A DNA stretch of 64,000 nucleotides from Triticum aestivum (GCF_018294505.1 NC_057809.1:511108741-511172740), one strand, 5' to 3'. Positions 47,001 to 59,162 are shown, counted from the first letter of the stretch. Program-made: numbers and translations. The notes: generated from the sequence alone by a model not told the origin.

Positions 47001-48356
47001 ATTGACTGTCTTGCCCGATGGGTGAGTAAGTTGAACGGTTCTAGTGGCACAATCGATCTTAGCATAATGAGCTGACATCCAGTCCATACCCAAGATGATA
47101 TTTATGTCGGAGGACTTGAGAGATATTAAGGATGCAAGGAAGACAAGTCTGTCGACAAGAATTTCATTCCCATGGCTTACTCTAGAAGTTTGCCATTTGG
47201 AGCCCGGGCTCTGAATTACCATGGAAGTGGGCATGTCACAAAATGACGTGTTATGCAATCGAGCATAGCTTTCGGATATGAATGAATGAGATGCTCCAGT
47301 AACGAAAAGAACAGATGCCGGATGACAGTTAACAAGGAGCGTACCAAGGACGACGTTGGGATCCTCATGAGCCTCCTCAGCTGAAACATAGTTAACATGG
47401 CCACGTGCAGTGGTGGCTGGCTTGGCGTAGAATGTTTTTCCCGCGGGCTTACCACGGCCAACGGATTTTCCAGTTTGATTGGGGTTGTTGTTCTGGGGAC
47501 ACTCTCGGCTATAGTGACCTGGCTCTCCGCACTTAAAGCATGTCACCACATTGGGGCGTGGAGCAGCATTAGCAGCGGGGCCACCATAGGGCTTGGGCGG
47601 TGCAAATTGCTGGTTGGGATGAGGCGCCTCAAAGGATGGCCTCGGGATGAACCTGGGTGGCAGTGCCGTTCTTGGGATCCACACCCGGCGCTTCTGAGCT
47701 CCAGAGCCGGATGAAGAGCCAAAATCACGGAAGTGCTTGCGTGAAGCGTCATAATCAGTCTGGCCTGTCTCAGCGCTGATGGCTTTATTAACCAGCTTTT
47801 GAAAGGATGTGCACTCGTGCAGACGGAGATCGCGGCGAAGCTCAGGGCTAAGTCCCTTGCGGAACCTTGCCTGCTTCTTAGCGTCAGTAGAAACCTCTTC
47901 AAGAGCATAACGTGCCAGATTCCCAAATTCACGACTATAAGCATCCACAGTCAGTCTTCCTTGGGTGAAGTTGCAGAACTCCTCCCTCTTGCGATCCATG
48001 AGACCTTCCGGAATGTGATGCTCATGGAAAGCCTCACTGAATTCAGCCCAAGAAGTGATTTGGCCGACCGGGCGCATAGCTTCGAAGTTTTCCCACCAAA
48101 GGCTAGCAGGGCCTTCGAGATGATAGGCAGCATAGGTAACCTTGTCGGCTTCGGCTACGTTGGCAGAACGTAGCTTGTGGGTGATGCTGCGAAGCCAGTC
48201 ATCCGCGTTGAGGGGCTCGACGGAGTGATTAAACTTTGGCGGGTATAGCTTGATAAAGTCATTGATTGACACCAAGTCATTTCGCGGGTGGCGTGCAGTG
48301 TTCTGCTCAATCCGCTCTAGCAGGCGGTTAGTCTCACGCTTGTTTCTTTCCGCCTC
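44047..48356 (-). pseudogene. Gypsy gag-pol polyprotein, unit 2, 5'-truncated
   Basis: It is collinear with unit 1 but starts inside gag at the equivalent of 38186. Lesions seen by comparison are a 1-nt deletion near 46850 between protease and RT; CAG to TAG at 46018-46020 (RT/RNase H linker); and CGA to TGA at 44155-44157 near the C terminus. The zinc knuckle is intact here (GHYSREC). The protease motif reads FVTGASHSF (Val for the catalytic Asp, 47301-47303). RT keeps [11 protein letters not shown]. An apparent frame of 515 codons from 48395 is a chimera whose first residues come from LTR C sequence. Confidence 0.9.
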
Positions 48357-50654
48357 TAAGCATAGCAGGCATAGCAAGGTAGGAATCGCATACATGGCTC
48401 AATCAAATCCTACACATGCTAGTGGGTTTCATCTAGTTACTGTGGCAATGACAGGTCATGCAGAGGATAAGGGTTCAACTACCATAGCACACAGCAGTTT
48501 GAATCGCGTTGTCTTAATGTAGTAAACAAGAGCAGAAGCGAGAACATGGGTTTGTATCGGAATGATCAATGGTTGCTTGCCTGATGGAGTGGTAGCGGGA
48601 TACTGCCCTTCAGTTGGATACTCGTGAATATCCTTGGAGGCAGAACCTACCACGGAGAACACATCGGAACACAATGAACACATGACGATATGCAACAATA
48701 TGATGCATGCTATGACATGGCAATATGATTGTGTCTTGGCCTAATGGAAGTTATATTAGAAAGGAATGAACTCATTTGAATCAAAGATTCAAATATTAGC
48801 TCATTAAACATGGCCTTGATAGTGCATTTCCTTATTCTGCTTAAACAGCAAGGTAAACTTGTTTTCTCATGCATGAAACCATTACAGGTGGATAGATTGA
48901 ATTTTTCTGATAATTTTTCATATATAATTTATCTCATTTGGAGCTATGGTTGAATTTCTATGAATTTTTGAAGTTTGAACTATTTTCTGGAATTTTCTGT
49001 ATAATAATAAATCCAGAAAATGCATTACCGCGTCAGCATTGCGTCAGGGTGACGTCAGCAGGTCAAAGGCGCCAGCCCAGGTCAAACCTGACTGGTGGGC
49101 CCCTTCTGTCAGTCTCTCAGCTAATTAGCAAAATTAGATTAACACTAATTAGTTGTGAGTGGGGCCTGGGCCCACATGTCAGTGACTGATTTAATTAAAA
49201 TTAATTAAGACTAATCCTAATTTAGTTAGCCGACCGGCCCCACCTGTCATAGACTCAGGGGGGGTCTTCCTGGGCCCACCCAGGGGTCAAACTGGGTCAA
49301 CTCGCCGGCGGCTCGACGCCGGCGAGGCCCGAGACGGCGGAGGGCTTCGGATTTGGTCCTCCGGTGACCAAATCGACGGAGGAGACGTGCTACGCGTAGC
49401 TGGGGCTCGTGCGCATCTAGTGGGGCGATGTGAGGAGCTGGGGTGGAGCGAGCTCACCGGAATCGAGCTCGTGGCGGCGGCCGGAGTTCGGGCGAGGTCG
49501 GAATCGACGCTACGGTGCACGGGAGGGAGAACTGGGGGTGGCTACAGGTTCCTAGTGCCGCACTAAGCACGGTGAGGCGCTCGGACGCGTGCTTACACGG
49601 CCGTAGCCACGACGTCGACATGGCCGGCGGCGAGGAGCGCTCGGGCTCGGAGGGAGCGGTGGCTACGAGGCGTAATCGAGCACGGGAACTAGGTGGAAAG
49701 GAAGAGGGGCTCACAGCGGAGTCGGAGAGGGGGTCAGCGGGCTCGGGGAGGTCCCGGCGGCGGCGAATTCGACCGGAGATGGCTCGGGTGCCCGAGGTTG
49801 AAGACGAAGGCGAAGGCGGCGATGCAGGGCCTCCGGCGATGCGTGGCTCGGTGGGGAGGACGAGGGAGTCGAGGCGGAGCTAATGGGCTCGTCGGAGGGG
49901 TGCGGGGGTGTCTGTGGTGGCAACTACGGCGATCGGCGGCGAGGTACGCGCTCGGCCGTCGCGGGAGAGAGAGAGGGAGATGAGGGGGAGAGTGAGCGAG
50001 TGCGAGAGGGAGACGTGGGGGTCGCGTGGCACTTCAGGGCGTCTCCCGGGCGTCGGCGGAAGCAGGAGGTGGCCGGCGTGTGGCCGCGGGCGCCGGCCAC
50101 GCGCTCCGCGTCCTTCTGGCGCGAGGAGGACGACGACTGGCAGCGCCAGCAGGCTGGGCCGAGCCAGGTGGCTGGGCCAGCACAGGTAAGGCCTAGGTGG
50201 GCTTTCTTCTCTCTCTTTTTTTTATTTTTGTTTCTGTTTTCTATTAAACTGCAACTGTTTAGCTTTAGATAAAATACTAAAACGTTTCCAAAAATCCTGA
50301 AAATAAATGTGGCCTCTGTTTAGATTATTTCCAATAGGAAACATTTATTCCCAGAATTATTTGAGCATTTGGATTATTTTATAGCATTTAAATGCCCAAA
50401 TTCAAATACTTATGATTTAATTCAACGACCTTCTGTTGACCTAGAAAATTGTGCACCAATTTTGCCAGAGGTTCTAACCTAAGACAAAGAGGGTGAACTT
50501 TTTAGAAGGGCATTTCAGGTTCATTGAAAATATTTTTAGTAAACCCTAGTTGTTTCCAGGGGGGTGTTGGGGGTTTCTGCCTTCCCCATTTCAAATTTAA
50601 AAGAAATTTAAACATGATGCACATTCTAATGCTTGAACTAGCTAGGGTGTGACA
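48357..50654 (-). repeat. Gypsy LTR C, truncated
   Basis: It starts at TAAGCATAGCAGGC, equivalent to 41701 in LTR B, and runs to GGGTGTGACA followed by the TATAA duplication. About 1.85 kb of LTR, the primer binding site, the extra ORF and the N-terminal gag are missing, roughly 3.5 kb in total. Confidence 0.92.
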
Positions 50655-50818
50655 TATAATGTACGCATGTATTCCGAATATAGTCATACGTGCTTATGGA
50701 AAAGAACTTGCATGACATCTTTTGTCCTACCCTCCCGTGGTAGCGGGGTCCTATTGGAAACTAAGGGATATTAAGGCCTCCTTTTAATAGAGTACCAGAC
50801 CAAAGCATTGATAACCGA
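50655..50818 (-). repeat. WHAM-type LTR fragment, right of the gypsy insertion
   Basis: It continues the LTR interrupted at 29670 (duplicated TATAA) through GTATTCCGAATATAGTCATA and TTAAGGCCTCCTTTTAATAG, and stops at CAAAGCAT. A complete LTR of the same type starts at the next base. Confidence 0.85.
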
Positions 50819-52210
50819 CAAGTATAGGGGATCGCAACAGTTTTCGAGGGTAGAGTATTCAACCCAAATTTATTGATTCGACATAAGGGGAGCCAAAGAA
50901 TATTCTCAAGTATTAGCAGCTGAGTTGTCAATTCAACCACACCTGGAAACTTAATATCTGCAGCAAAGTGTTTAGTAGCAAAGTAATATGATAGTAGTGG
51001 TAACGGTAGCAAAAGGTAACAGTAGTAAAAGCAATGTTTTTGGTATTTTGTAGTGATGATAGCAATGGCAACGGAAAAGAAAATAACCGAAGAACAATAT
51101 ATGGAAAGCTCGTAGGCGATGGATCGGTGATGGAGAATTATGCCGGATGCGGTTCATCATGGAACAGTCATAACCTAGGGTGACACAGAACTAGCTCCAG
51201 TTCATTGATATAATGTAGGCATGTATTCCGAATATAGTCATACATGCTTATGGAAAAGAACTTGCATGACATCTTTTGTCCTACCCTCCCGTGGCAGTGG
51301 GGTCCTTACGGAAACTAAGGGATATTAAGGCCTCCTTTTAATAGAGAACCGGAACAAAGCATTAACACATGGTGAATACATGAACTCCTCAAACTACGGT
51401 CATCACCGGTAAGTATCCCGATTATTGTCACTTCGGGGTTAACGGATCATAACACATAATAGGTGACTATAGACTTGCAAGATAGGATCAAGAACACTCA
51501 TATATTGATGAAAACATAATAGGTTCAGATCTGAAATCATGGCACTCGGGCCCTAGTGACAAGCATTAAGCATAGCAAAGTCATAGCAACATCAATCTTA
51601 GAACATAGTGGACACTAGGGATCAAACCCTAACAAAACTAACTCGATTACATGATAGACCCCATCCAACTCATCACCGTCCAGCAAGCCTACGATGGAAT
51701 TACTCACGCACGACGGTGAGCATCATGAAATTGGTGATGGAGGATGGTTGATGATGACGATGGCGACGGATTCCCCTCTCTGGAGCCCCGGACGGACTCC
51801 AGATCAGCCCTCCCGAGAGGTTTTAGGGCTTGGCGGCGGCTCCGTATCGTAAAATGCGATGATTTCTTCTCCCTGATTTTTTTCTCCCCAAAACTCAATA
51901 TATGGAGGTGGAGTTGGAGTCGGAGAGGCAACAAGGGGCCCACGAGGTAGGGGGGCGCGCCCCCACCCTCGTGGAGAGACGATGGGCCCCCTGGCCTTCA
52001 TCTTTGACAGGTATTTTTCTTATTTTTTGAAAAGTGTCTCCGTGAAGTTTCAGGTCATTCCAAGAAAGTTTGCTCCAGCACATAAGCAACACCATGGTAG
52101 TTCTGCTAAAAACAGCGTCAGTCTTGGTTAGTTCCATTCAAATCATGCAAGTTAGAGTCCAAAACAAGGGCAAAAGTGTTTGGAAAAGTAGATACATTGG
52201 AGACGTATCA
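50819..52210 (-). repeat. Complete WHAM-type gypsy LTR (3' LTR), minus strand
   Basis: The plus reading is TGATAACCGACAAGTATAGG to GAGACGTATCA, 1392 bp. A polypurine tract follows at 52211, so it is a 3' LTR and the element extends to the right. It includes a GC-rich leader near 51770-51990. The preceding five bases are AGCAT. Confidence 0.85.
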
Positions 52211-53515
52211 ACTCCCCCAAGCTTAAACCTTTGCTTGTCCTCAAGCAATTCAATTGACAAACTGAAAGTGATAAAGAAAAACTTTTACAAACTCTGTTTG
52301 CTCTTGTTGTTGTAAATATGTAAAGCCAACATTCAAGTTTTTAGCAAATATTATAACTAACCACATTCGCAATAACGCATAGGTCTCATGTTACTCATAT
52401 CAATAGCATAATGAACTAGCGAGCCATAATAATAAAACTCGGATGACAACACTTTCTTAAAACAATCACAATATGATATAACATGATGGTATCTCACTAG
52501 CCCTTTCTGAGATCGCAAAACATAAATGCAGAGCACCTTTAAAGACCAAGGATTGACTAGACATTGTAATTCATGGTAAAAGAGATCCAGTCAAGTCATA
52601 CTGAATGTAAACTAACAATAATGAATGCAAATGACAGCAGTGCTCTCCAACTGGTGCTTTTCAATAAGAGGATGATGACTCAGCATAAAAGTAAATAGAT
52701 AGGCCCTTCGCAGAGGGAAGCAGGGATTTGTAGAGGTGCCAGAGCTCGGTTTTGAAACAGAGGTGAATAATATTTTGAGCGGTATACTTTCATTGTCAAC
52801 ATAACAACCAAGAGATGGCGATATCTTCCATGCTGCACACATTATAGGCAGTTCCCAAACAGAATGGTAAATTTTATACCCCCCTTCCACCAACAAGCAT
52901 CAATCCATGGCTTGCTCGAAACAACGAGTGCCTCCAACTAACAAGAGTCCCAGGGGGAGTTTTGTTTGCAATTATTTTGATTTAGTTCGCATAACGCATG
53001 GGACTAGGCATCCCGGTGACCAACCATTTATCTCGTGAGTGAGGAGCGGAGTCCACTCCTCTTGAGAATAACCTGCCTAACATGGAAGATACAGACAACC
53101 CTAGTTGATACATGAGCTATTCGAGCATACAAAACAGGATATTTATTTGAAGGTTTAGAGTTTGGCACATTCAAATTTACTTGGAACAGCAGGCAGATAC
53201 TGTATATAGGTAGGTATAGTGGACTCATGTGGAATAACTTTGGGGTTTAAGGAGTTTGGATGCACAAGCAGTAGTCCCACTTAGTACAGGTGAAGGCTAG
53301 CAAAAGACTGGGAAGCGACCAGCTAGAGAGCGACAACAGTCATGAACATGCATTAAAATTAATCAACACGGAATGCAAGCATGAGTAGGATATAATCCAC
53401 CATGAACATAAATATCGTGAAGGCTATATTGATTTTGTTTCAACTACATGCGTGAACATGTGCCAAGTCAAGTCACTTAAATCATTCAGAGGAGGATACC
53501 ACGTACAATCATACC
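52211..53515 (-). repeat. Internal region of the WHAM-type element, non-coding part
   Basis: It begins ACTCCCCCAAGCTTAAACC (polypurine on the minus strand). No gag or pol frame is present. The sequence corresponds to the long non-coding stretch that lies between pol and the 3' LTR in this group of Athila-like elements. The pol part is missing. Confidence 0.7.
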
Positions 53516-53710
53516 ATAGGCTAGCTTCTAGGGTTTAGCCTCTCCGATCTCGCGGTAGATCAACTCTTGTATTACTCACATCATCAAGAATAAATCAAGT
53601 AGGACGTAGGGTTTTACCTCCATCACCAACCTGGTAAAACTTATGTTCATCTTCTGTTACACTCCTAGAGCACAGTTCGGACCCCTACCCGAGACGCCAG
53701 TTTTGACACC
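53516..53710 (+). repeat. Fragment of another gypsy LTR end (Fatima-like)
   Basis: The stretch with TCTAGGGTTTAGCCTCTCC, GTAGATCAACTCTTGTA, CGTAGGGTTTTACCTCCATC and CCCGAGACGCC..TTTTGACACC resembles the 3' part of a common Triticeae gypsy LTR. The assignment is from memory only. The remaining bases to 53791 are unassigned. Confidence 0.4.
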
Positions 53711-53791
53711 CAGTGTGCTCTTGAGAGTCTCGTGACTTGTAACGAAATGCCTCATCTCGTTGTTAAAAGCGAATCATTACCGCCCGGGGGA

Positions 53792-55090
53792 CACTACAAA
53801 AAAGACACATCCGGGACATTTTGGGTCCGAACCGGATTTTTTTTCTGTCATACATATGCACACTTCTACTGAGGATAATTGCTGGACAACCCGGGTATCA
53901 TCAATAGATGTGGCGGCTCCTACTTCTGCGACAAAAAATCTATGACAAAAATGGCTTTTCGTCCTGAGGCGGGCCGGAGACGCAACGAACTGCATGACCA
54001 TTCTTTGGGCCGTCCATGACGGAAAATTACCGTGTAGAAGCGAGGGGGAGGAAAATTTCCGGGGGAGTTCCCGGTTACGATGGGAGGTCGGGGGGCGAGC
54101 GATGCGCGTTTCTCTCGTACACGTACGCGCGCGTGTGTGAGGCGTTGGCTCTAACTGAACCCGAGCGAGGCGTTGGGCTCTAACTGAACCTGAGCGATTG
54201 CACTGCAGGCTACGCGTTACTGAACCTGAGCGATCGATCGATGGCTGTTAACTGAACCCGATCGAGCGATTCCTTCGCTACTGCTGCTAACTGAAGCCGA
54301 TCGATGCTGCCTCTCGATGAACAGTGAGCATTGCGCGCGGGGGGGGGGGGGGTGGGTTGGATGAACAGTTCCCGGTGGGGGTGGATGAACAGGACCCCGT
54401 GGTGTTGTCTCTAGATGAACAGGATCCCGATCGATCGAGCCGGTTGGGGCTGGATGAACAGGACCCTATGGAGGGCTGGTTGAACAGGACCACCCCGTGG
54501 AGGGAAGGATGAACAGTACATAGTGGAGGGCAGGATGAACAGTAGCCCGTGGAGGGGTGGTTGAACAAGAGCCCGTGGAGAGGGCTGGTTGAACAGTAGT
54601 TGGTGGAGTAGCACGCGGTGGAGGCTGGATGAACAGGAGCCCGTGGATGAACAGTCGCAGGTGGAGGCTGGAGGAGGTCGACGGTGTATGAACAACAGCT
54701 CGTGGAGGCTGGAGGGGGTCAACGGTGGAGATGAACAGTATCTCGTGGAGTCCCGTTTTGCGGTACGCCACACCCCTCCCGATGAACAGGACCCCCTTTT
54801 CGACCATAGCGCTCCAACACAAGTCTGTTTCCTCCGTTTTGCGGTACGCCACACCCCTCTCGATGAACAGGACCCCCGTTTCGACCGTAGGAGGTCTGTT
54901 TCCTCCGTTTTGCGATACGCCAGACCCCTCCTGATCAACAGGACCCCGTTCCGAAAGTAGGAGGTCCATTTCCTCCGTTGTGCGGTATGCCAGGCCTCGT
55001 TTCCATCGCCTGTTCTGTCCAAGCCCTCCCGATGAACACCACGCATTCCGTTGCCTCCCCATGAACACGACGCATTCCGTTGCCTCCCCA
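53792..55090 (+). mobile_element. CACTA transposon left end with subterminal repeats
   Basis: It starts CACTACAAAAAAGACACATC, preceded by GGA (53789-53791) as a possible 3-bp target duplication. Subterminal arrays follow: about five ACTGAACC.GA.CGA units (54150-54300), about twenty TGAACAG units between 54317 and 55090, and four GCGGTACGCCACACC-type units about 70-80 bp apart (54757-54990). Terminal CACTA plus subterminal repeats defines the superfamily. No transposase was found and no matching TAGTG end was seen, so the right boundary is unknown. Long minus-strand frames here (up to 279 codons) are artefacts of the repeats. Confidence 0.8.
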
Positions 55091-55369
55091 TGAACACGAC
55101 GACGACGTTGTTTCTCTGTTCCGACCCAGCCATGTACACAAGCCCTCGCTGTACGTATGCGCGAGTAGGCGTTCGAGACCCCGCCCGTATGTACACATAC
55201 GTGGCCGTATTTTCTTTCTTGCAACCTGGCCGCTGCACGTACGTGTACATGCTACGTACGCGCCTCTACTACGACACGTGTGCGCCTCTACTACGACACA
55301 TGCGCGCCTCTACATCGACCAGTATGTACGTACACGTTCGTGACCAGAATGACAACGCTACACATGCTT

Positions 55370-58300
55370 CGACCAGGTGGGTCCCGACTGTCAGGCACTT
55401 CCTTGCCTGCAAAGATGTAGCTGGTGGGTCCTAGCAGTCAGGGGGCGAATCATTTTTTTGCCCGGACGCACTTCCAAGATGTAGCTGGTGGGTCCTAGCA
55501 GTCAGGGGGAAACATTTTTTCGCGAAATATAGTGGCCCGTCTGGTGGGTCCCAGCTGTCAGGTGGAGGAATCATTATTTTCCGCGTAATAAGGAGGCACT
55601 TCCTTGCTGCGGCCGTGGACCCAGCTGTCAGCCTCTCCATGTACAGTCCATGTCCGATGGAAGTCGTTCCTTGACCACGTTGACCATGCCGCGCCGAGAG
55701 CACCAGGGCGGTGGACGACGGCGAGGCCTAGGAAGGGGACGACACGGAGGCAGGGAAGACTCGGCAGTTGTTTCCCACGCGGAGGGGAGTACGACTGTAC
55801 GAGGGTTTACTGGTTCGTCTGCCGTCGCCGAGGAATAACAGCAGGTGCGGGTGAGTAGAGGGATGACCAGGCCAGCGATGGGAGTACGGTCAGGCGGTGA
55901 GGCCTGCGCGGCAGCACAGCCGGCCGCGAGGAGGAGGGAGCAGGCAGTCCCGCCGTCGCTTGTTTGAGTGGCTGGAGCAGGAAGAGCAGAGATTGAAGAA
56001 GCACGACGGCCGTTGGATGGACATCCAACAGTCAGTGCTTGTGCGTCAACCTTTTTTTTAGGAAAGCCTCAAATCTGTGGAAAACAGCATACAACCCATC
56101 TGCCATTATTTCTAATAATTTACAGCCCATTTGCTAATTCTTAAGGTTTTTTTGGATCCCATATTCTTTTTGTTAGCATTACAACCCATATTGTGGCAAC
56201 GGTTAAAAAATTATACGAAATTTTGCATATTTCGGTGCGGTCCGAACTGTTTTTAATCCCGAAATTTCGACTCACATTCAAACTGATTTTAAAAATAAAT
56301 GTATACCAATATAAAATCCAACAAATTCTCCACGCATAAAAATTAATGTAATTTAAAATCTTGAAATGAAAAAAAGATATTTGAAACTAATTGCCGGTTT
56401 GATGTGTTTTAAAAATGTACAACCCATTTCTCATTACTGATGGGACATTTTCTCGGCCAGCCGAATGAAAGCTCTCCTCGTCTTGAAAGATTTGCAGCCC
56501 AACAGGCCTGACAAAGCGACTTACTTGGCAAATCACAAAAAAACTGGGTTGTGGCCGTGGACCCAGCTGTCAGCCTCTCCACGTACAATACTCTTCCAAT
56601 GGAAGTTGTTCCTTGACCACGTTGACCACGCCGTGCGGAGAGCACCACGGTGGTGGATGACGACGAGGCCTAGGAAGGGGACGACATGGCAGTGGAAGCC
56701 CACGCGGAGAGGACTATGAGGGTTCACTGGTTCGGCTGCGGTGTGAGGCTGTCGTCGCCGCAGGGCCTGGCCAGCGGTGGGAATAGTAGGGGCGATGAGG
56801 CCTCTGCGGCAACACAGCCAGCCACGTGAGGCAGGAGCATGCGGCACGACCGGCGCTGCTTTGGGCGGCTGGAGCAAGAAGACCAGAGGTTGAAGAAGCA
56901 CTACAGCCGTTGGATGGACATCGTACGGTTACCGGAGCTAGAATCATTCATATTGACTAAGTTGACAAAGCCCTTCATCCCCGTCAACTTAGTAGGCCCA
57001 CAAGTCAGCCTCCCAGCAAGGTGGGTCCCAGCTAGCTGGGGGAGTATTCATTTTTTTGTGCGTAATAAGGAGGCACTTCCGGTGGGACCGAGCTAACAGC
57101 GGGGGGGGGGACGTTTTTTTCGTGAAATACGGTGGCCCGTACGGTGGGTCCCAGCAGTCAGGGGAAAAGATTTTTTTCGCAAAATACTGGTGGCCCGTCC
57201 GGTGGGTCCCCGCTGTCAGGTGGAGGAATAATTATTTTGCACGTAATAAGGAGGCACTTCCTTGCTGCGGCCGTGGACCCAGCTGTCAGCCTCTCCACGT
57301 ACAGTCCACGTCCGATGGAAGCCGTTTCTTGACCACGTTGACCACGCCACGCCAAGAGCACCAGGGCGGTGGACGACGGCGAGGCTTAGGAAGGGGACGA
57401 CGTGGAGCCGGGGAAGACGCGGCAGTGGATGCCCACGCGTAGAGTACGGGGGTTCACTGGTTCGCTGCGGTGTGAGGCTGCTGTCGCCGCAGAATAACAG
57501 GGGGTGTGGGTGAGTAGAGGGATGGCCTGGCCAGCGGTGAGAGTAGTAGGGGGCGGTGAGGCCTCCACCGCATCGCACCCGGCCACGGGAGGCAGGAGCA
57601 TGAGGCACGACCGACGCTGGTTTGGGCAGCTGGAGCAAGAAGACCAGAGGTTGAAGAAGCACTACGACCGTTGGATGGACATCGTACGGTCACTGGAGCT
57701 AGAATCGTGCATATTGACTAAGTTGACAAAGCCCTCCGTCCCCGTCAACTTAGTAGGCCCACAAGTCAGCCTACCACTAAGGTGGGTCCCAGCTAGCAGG
57801 GGGTATTCATTTTTTGTGCGTAATAAGGAGGCACTTCCGGTGGGTCCGAGCTGACAGCAGGGGGAACGTTTTTTTCGTGAAATACGGTGGCCCGTCGGGT
57901 GGGTCCCAGCAGTCAGGGGCAAATGTTTTTTTCGCGATATACTGGTGGGCATCCGGTGGGTCCCTGCTGTGAGGTGGAGAAATAATTATTTTCCGCGTAA
58001 TAAGGAGGCACTTCCTTGCGGCTGCCGTGGACTCAGCTGTCAGCCTCTCCACGTAGAGTATTCTTCCGATGGAATTCGGTCGTTGACCACATTGACCACA
58101 CCGCGCCGACAGCACCACGGCGGTGGACGATGGTGAGGCCTAGGAAGGGGACGACGCGGAGCCGGGGAAGACGCGGCAGTGGATGCCCACGCGGAGAGGA
58201 GTACGAGGGTTCACTGGTTCAGCTGTGCTGTCGTCGCCGTAGAATAACAGGGGGTGTGGGTGAGTGGAGTGGAGGGATGGCCTGGCCAGTGGTGGGAGTA

Positions 58301-59157
58301 GTATGGGGGCGGTGAGGCCTCTGCGGCAGCACAGCCGGCCACGAGAGGCAGGAGCAGGTGGCATGACCGGCGCTGCTTTGGGCGGCTGGAGCAAGAAGAC
58401 CAGTGGTTGAAGAAGCACTACGGTCGTTGGATGGACATCGTACGGTCAGTCGAGCTAGAATCGTGCATATTGACTAAGTTGACAAAGCCCTTCGTCCCAG
58501 TCAACTTAGTAGGCCCACTATACTGGGTCCCAGCTAGCAGGGGGAGTATTCATTTTTTTGTGCGTAATAAGGAGGCACTTCCTTGCGTGCGAAGATATAG
58601 CTGGTGGGTCCGAGCTGTCAGCGGTGGTAACGTTTTTTTCGCGATCTACAGAGGCCGTTTCAGTGGGTCCCAGATGTCAGGTGGAGGAAATCATTATTTT
58701 GCACGTAATAAGGAGGCATTTCCTTGCGTGCGGCCATGGACTCAGCTGTTAGCCTCTCCACATACAGTCCACTTCGGATGCATGTCGGTCGTTGACCACG
58801 CTGACCACGCCACGCTGAGGGCACCAGGGCGGTGGACGACGGCGAGGCCTAGGAAGGGAACGACACGGAGGCAGGGACGACTCAGTTGTTGTTTTTGTTT
58901 CCCACGCGGAGGGGAGTACGATGTATGAGGGTTTACTGGCTCGTCTGTCGTCGCCGGAGAATAACAGCAGGTGTGGGTGAGTAGAGGGATGGCTAGGCCA
59001 GCGATGGGAGTATGGTGGGGCGGTGAGGCCTGTGCGGCAGCACAGCCGGCCGCGGGGAGGAGGGAGCAGGCAGTCCCGCCGACGCTTGTTTGAGCGGCTG
59101 GAGAAGGAAGAGCAGAGATTGAAGAAGCACGACGGTCGTTGGATGGACATCCAACAG
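55370..59157. repeat. Array of five units of about 700-750 bp
   Basis: Anchors (GGCCGTGGACCCAGCTGTCAG or variant) are at 55611, 56553, 57269, about 58022 and 58732. Each unit continues with GACCACGTTGACCACGCC, GGCGAGGC.TAGGAAGGGGAC, a TTGAAGAAGCAC..CGTTGGATGG segment and several GGTGGGTCCCAGC..TCAG motifs. A degenerate sixth anchor is near 60199. Copies 1 and 5 are most alike (both end CATCCAACAGT) and both are followed by the same AT-rich segment. The array follows the CACTA end and may be its interior. No transposase is present. Confidence 0.8.
56040..56545. repeat. AT-rich segment A of the array
   Basis: The sequence GGAAAGCCTCAAATCTGTGG to CAAATCACAAAA matches 59163-59665 closely, with few differences. 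It follows array copy 1. Confidence 0.85.
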
Positions 59158-59162
59158 TATAT

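Larger units (their letters stand above)
29671..50654 (-). mobile_element. Tandem Tekay/Del-type gypsy retrotransposon sharing a central LTR
   Basis: The structure on the plus-strand map is LTR A (29671-33830), internal 1 (33831-39846), LTR B (39847-44001), partial internal 2 (44002-48356) and partial LTR C (48357-50654). All parts face the minus strand. TATAA flanks the whole block (29666-29670 and 50655-50659), and no duplication is seen at the inner junctions. One insertion followed by unequal recombination between LTRs explains this best. The pol order protease, RT, RNase H, integrase and a C-terminal chromodomain-like segment indicate a gypsy chromovirus, most like the Tekay/Del clade. 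Both copies are coding-dead. Confidence 0.93.

Noticed and set aside
46848..48395. 515-codon gag frame of unit 2 taken as a gene with its own start
   Set aside because: Its first residues derive from LTR C sequence fused by a deletion, so the start is an accident of the junction.
54411..55250. 279-codon and 252-codon minus-strand frames
   Set aside because: They read through the CACTA subterminal repeats, and the repeated peptide pattern comes from the DNA repeats. No domain is present.
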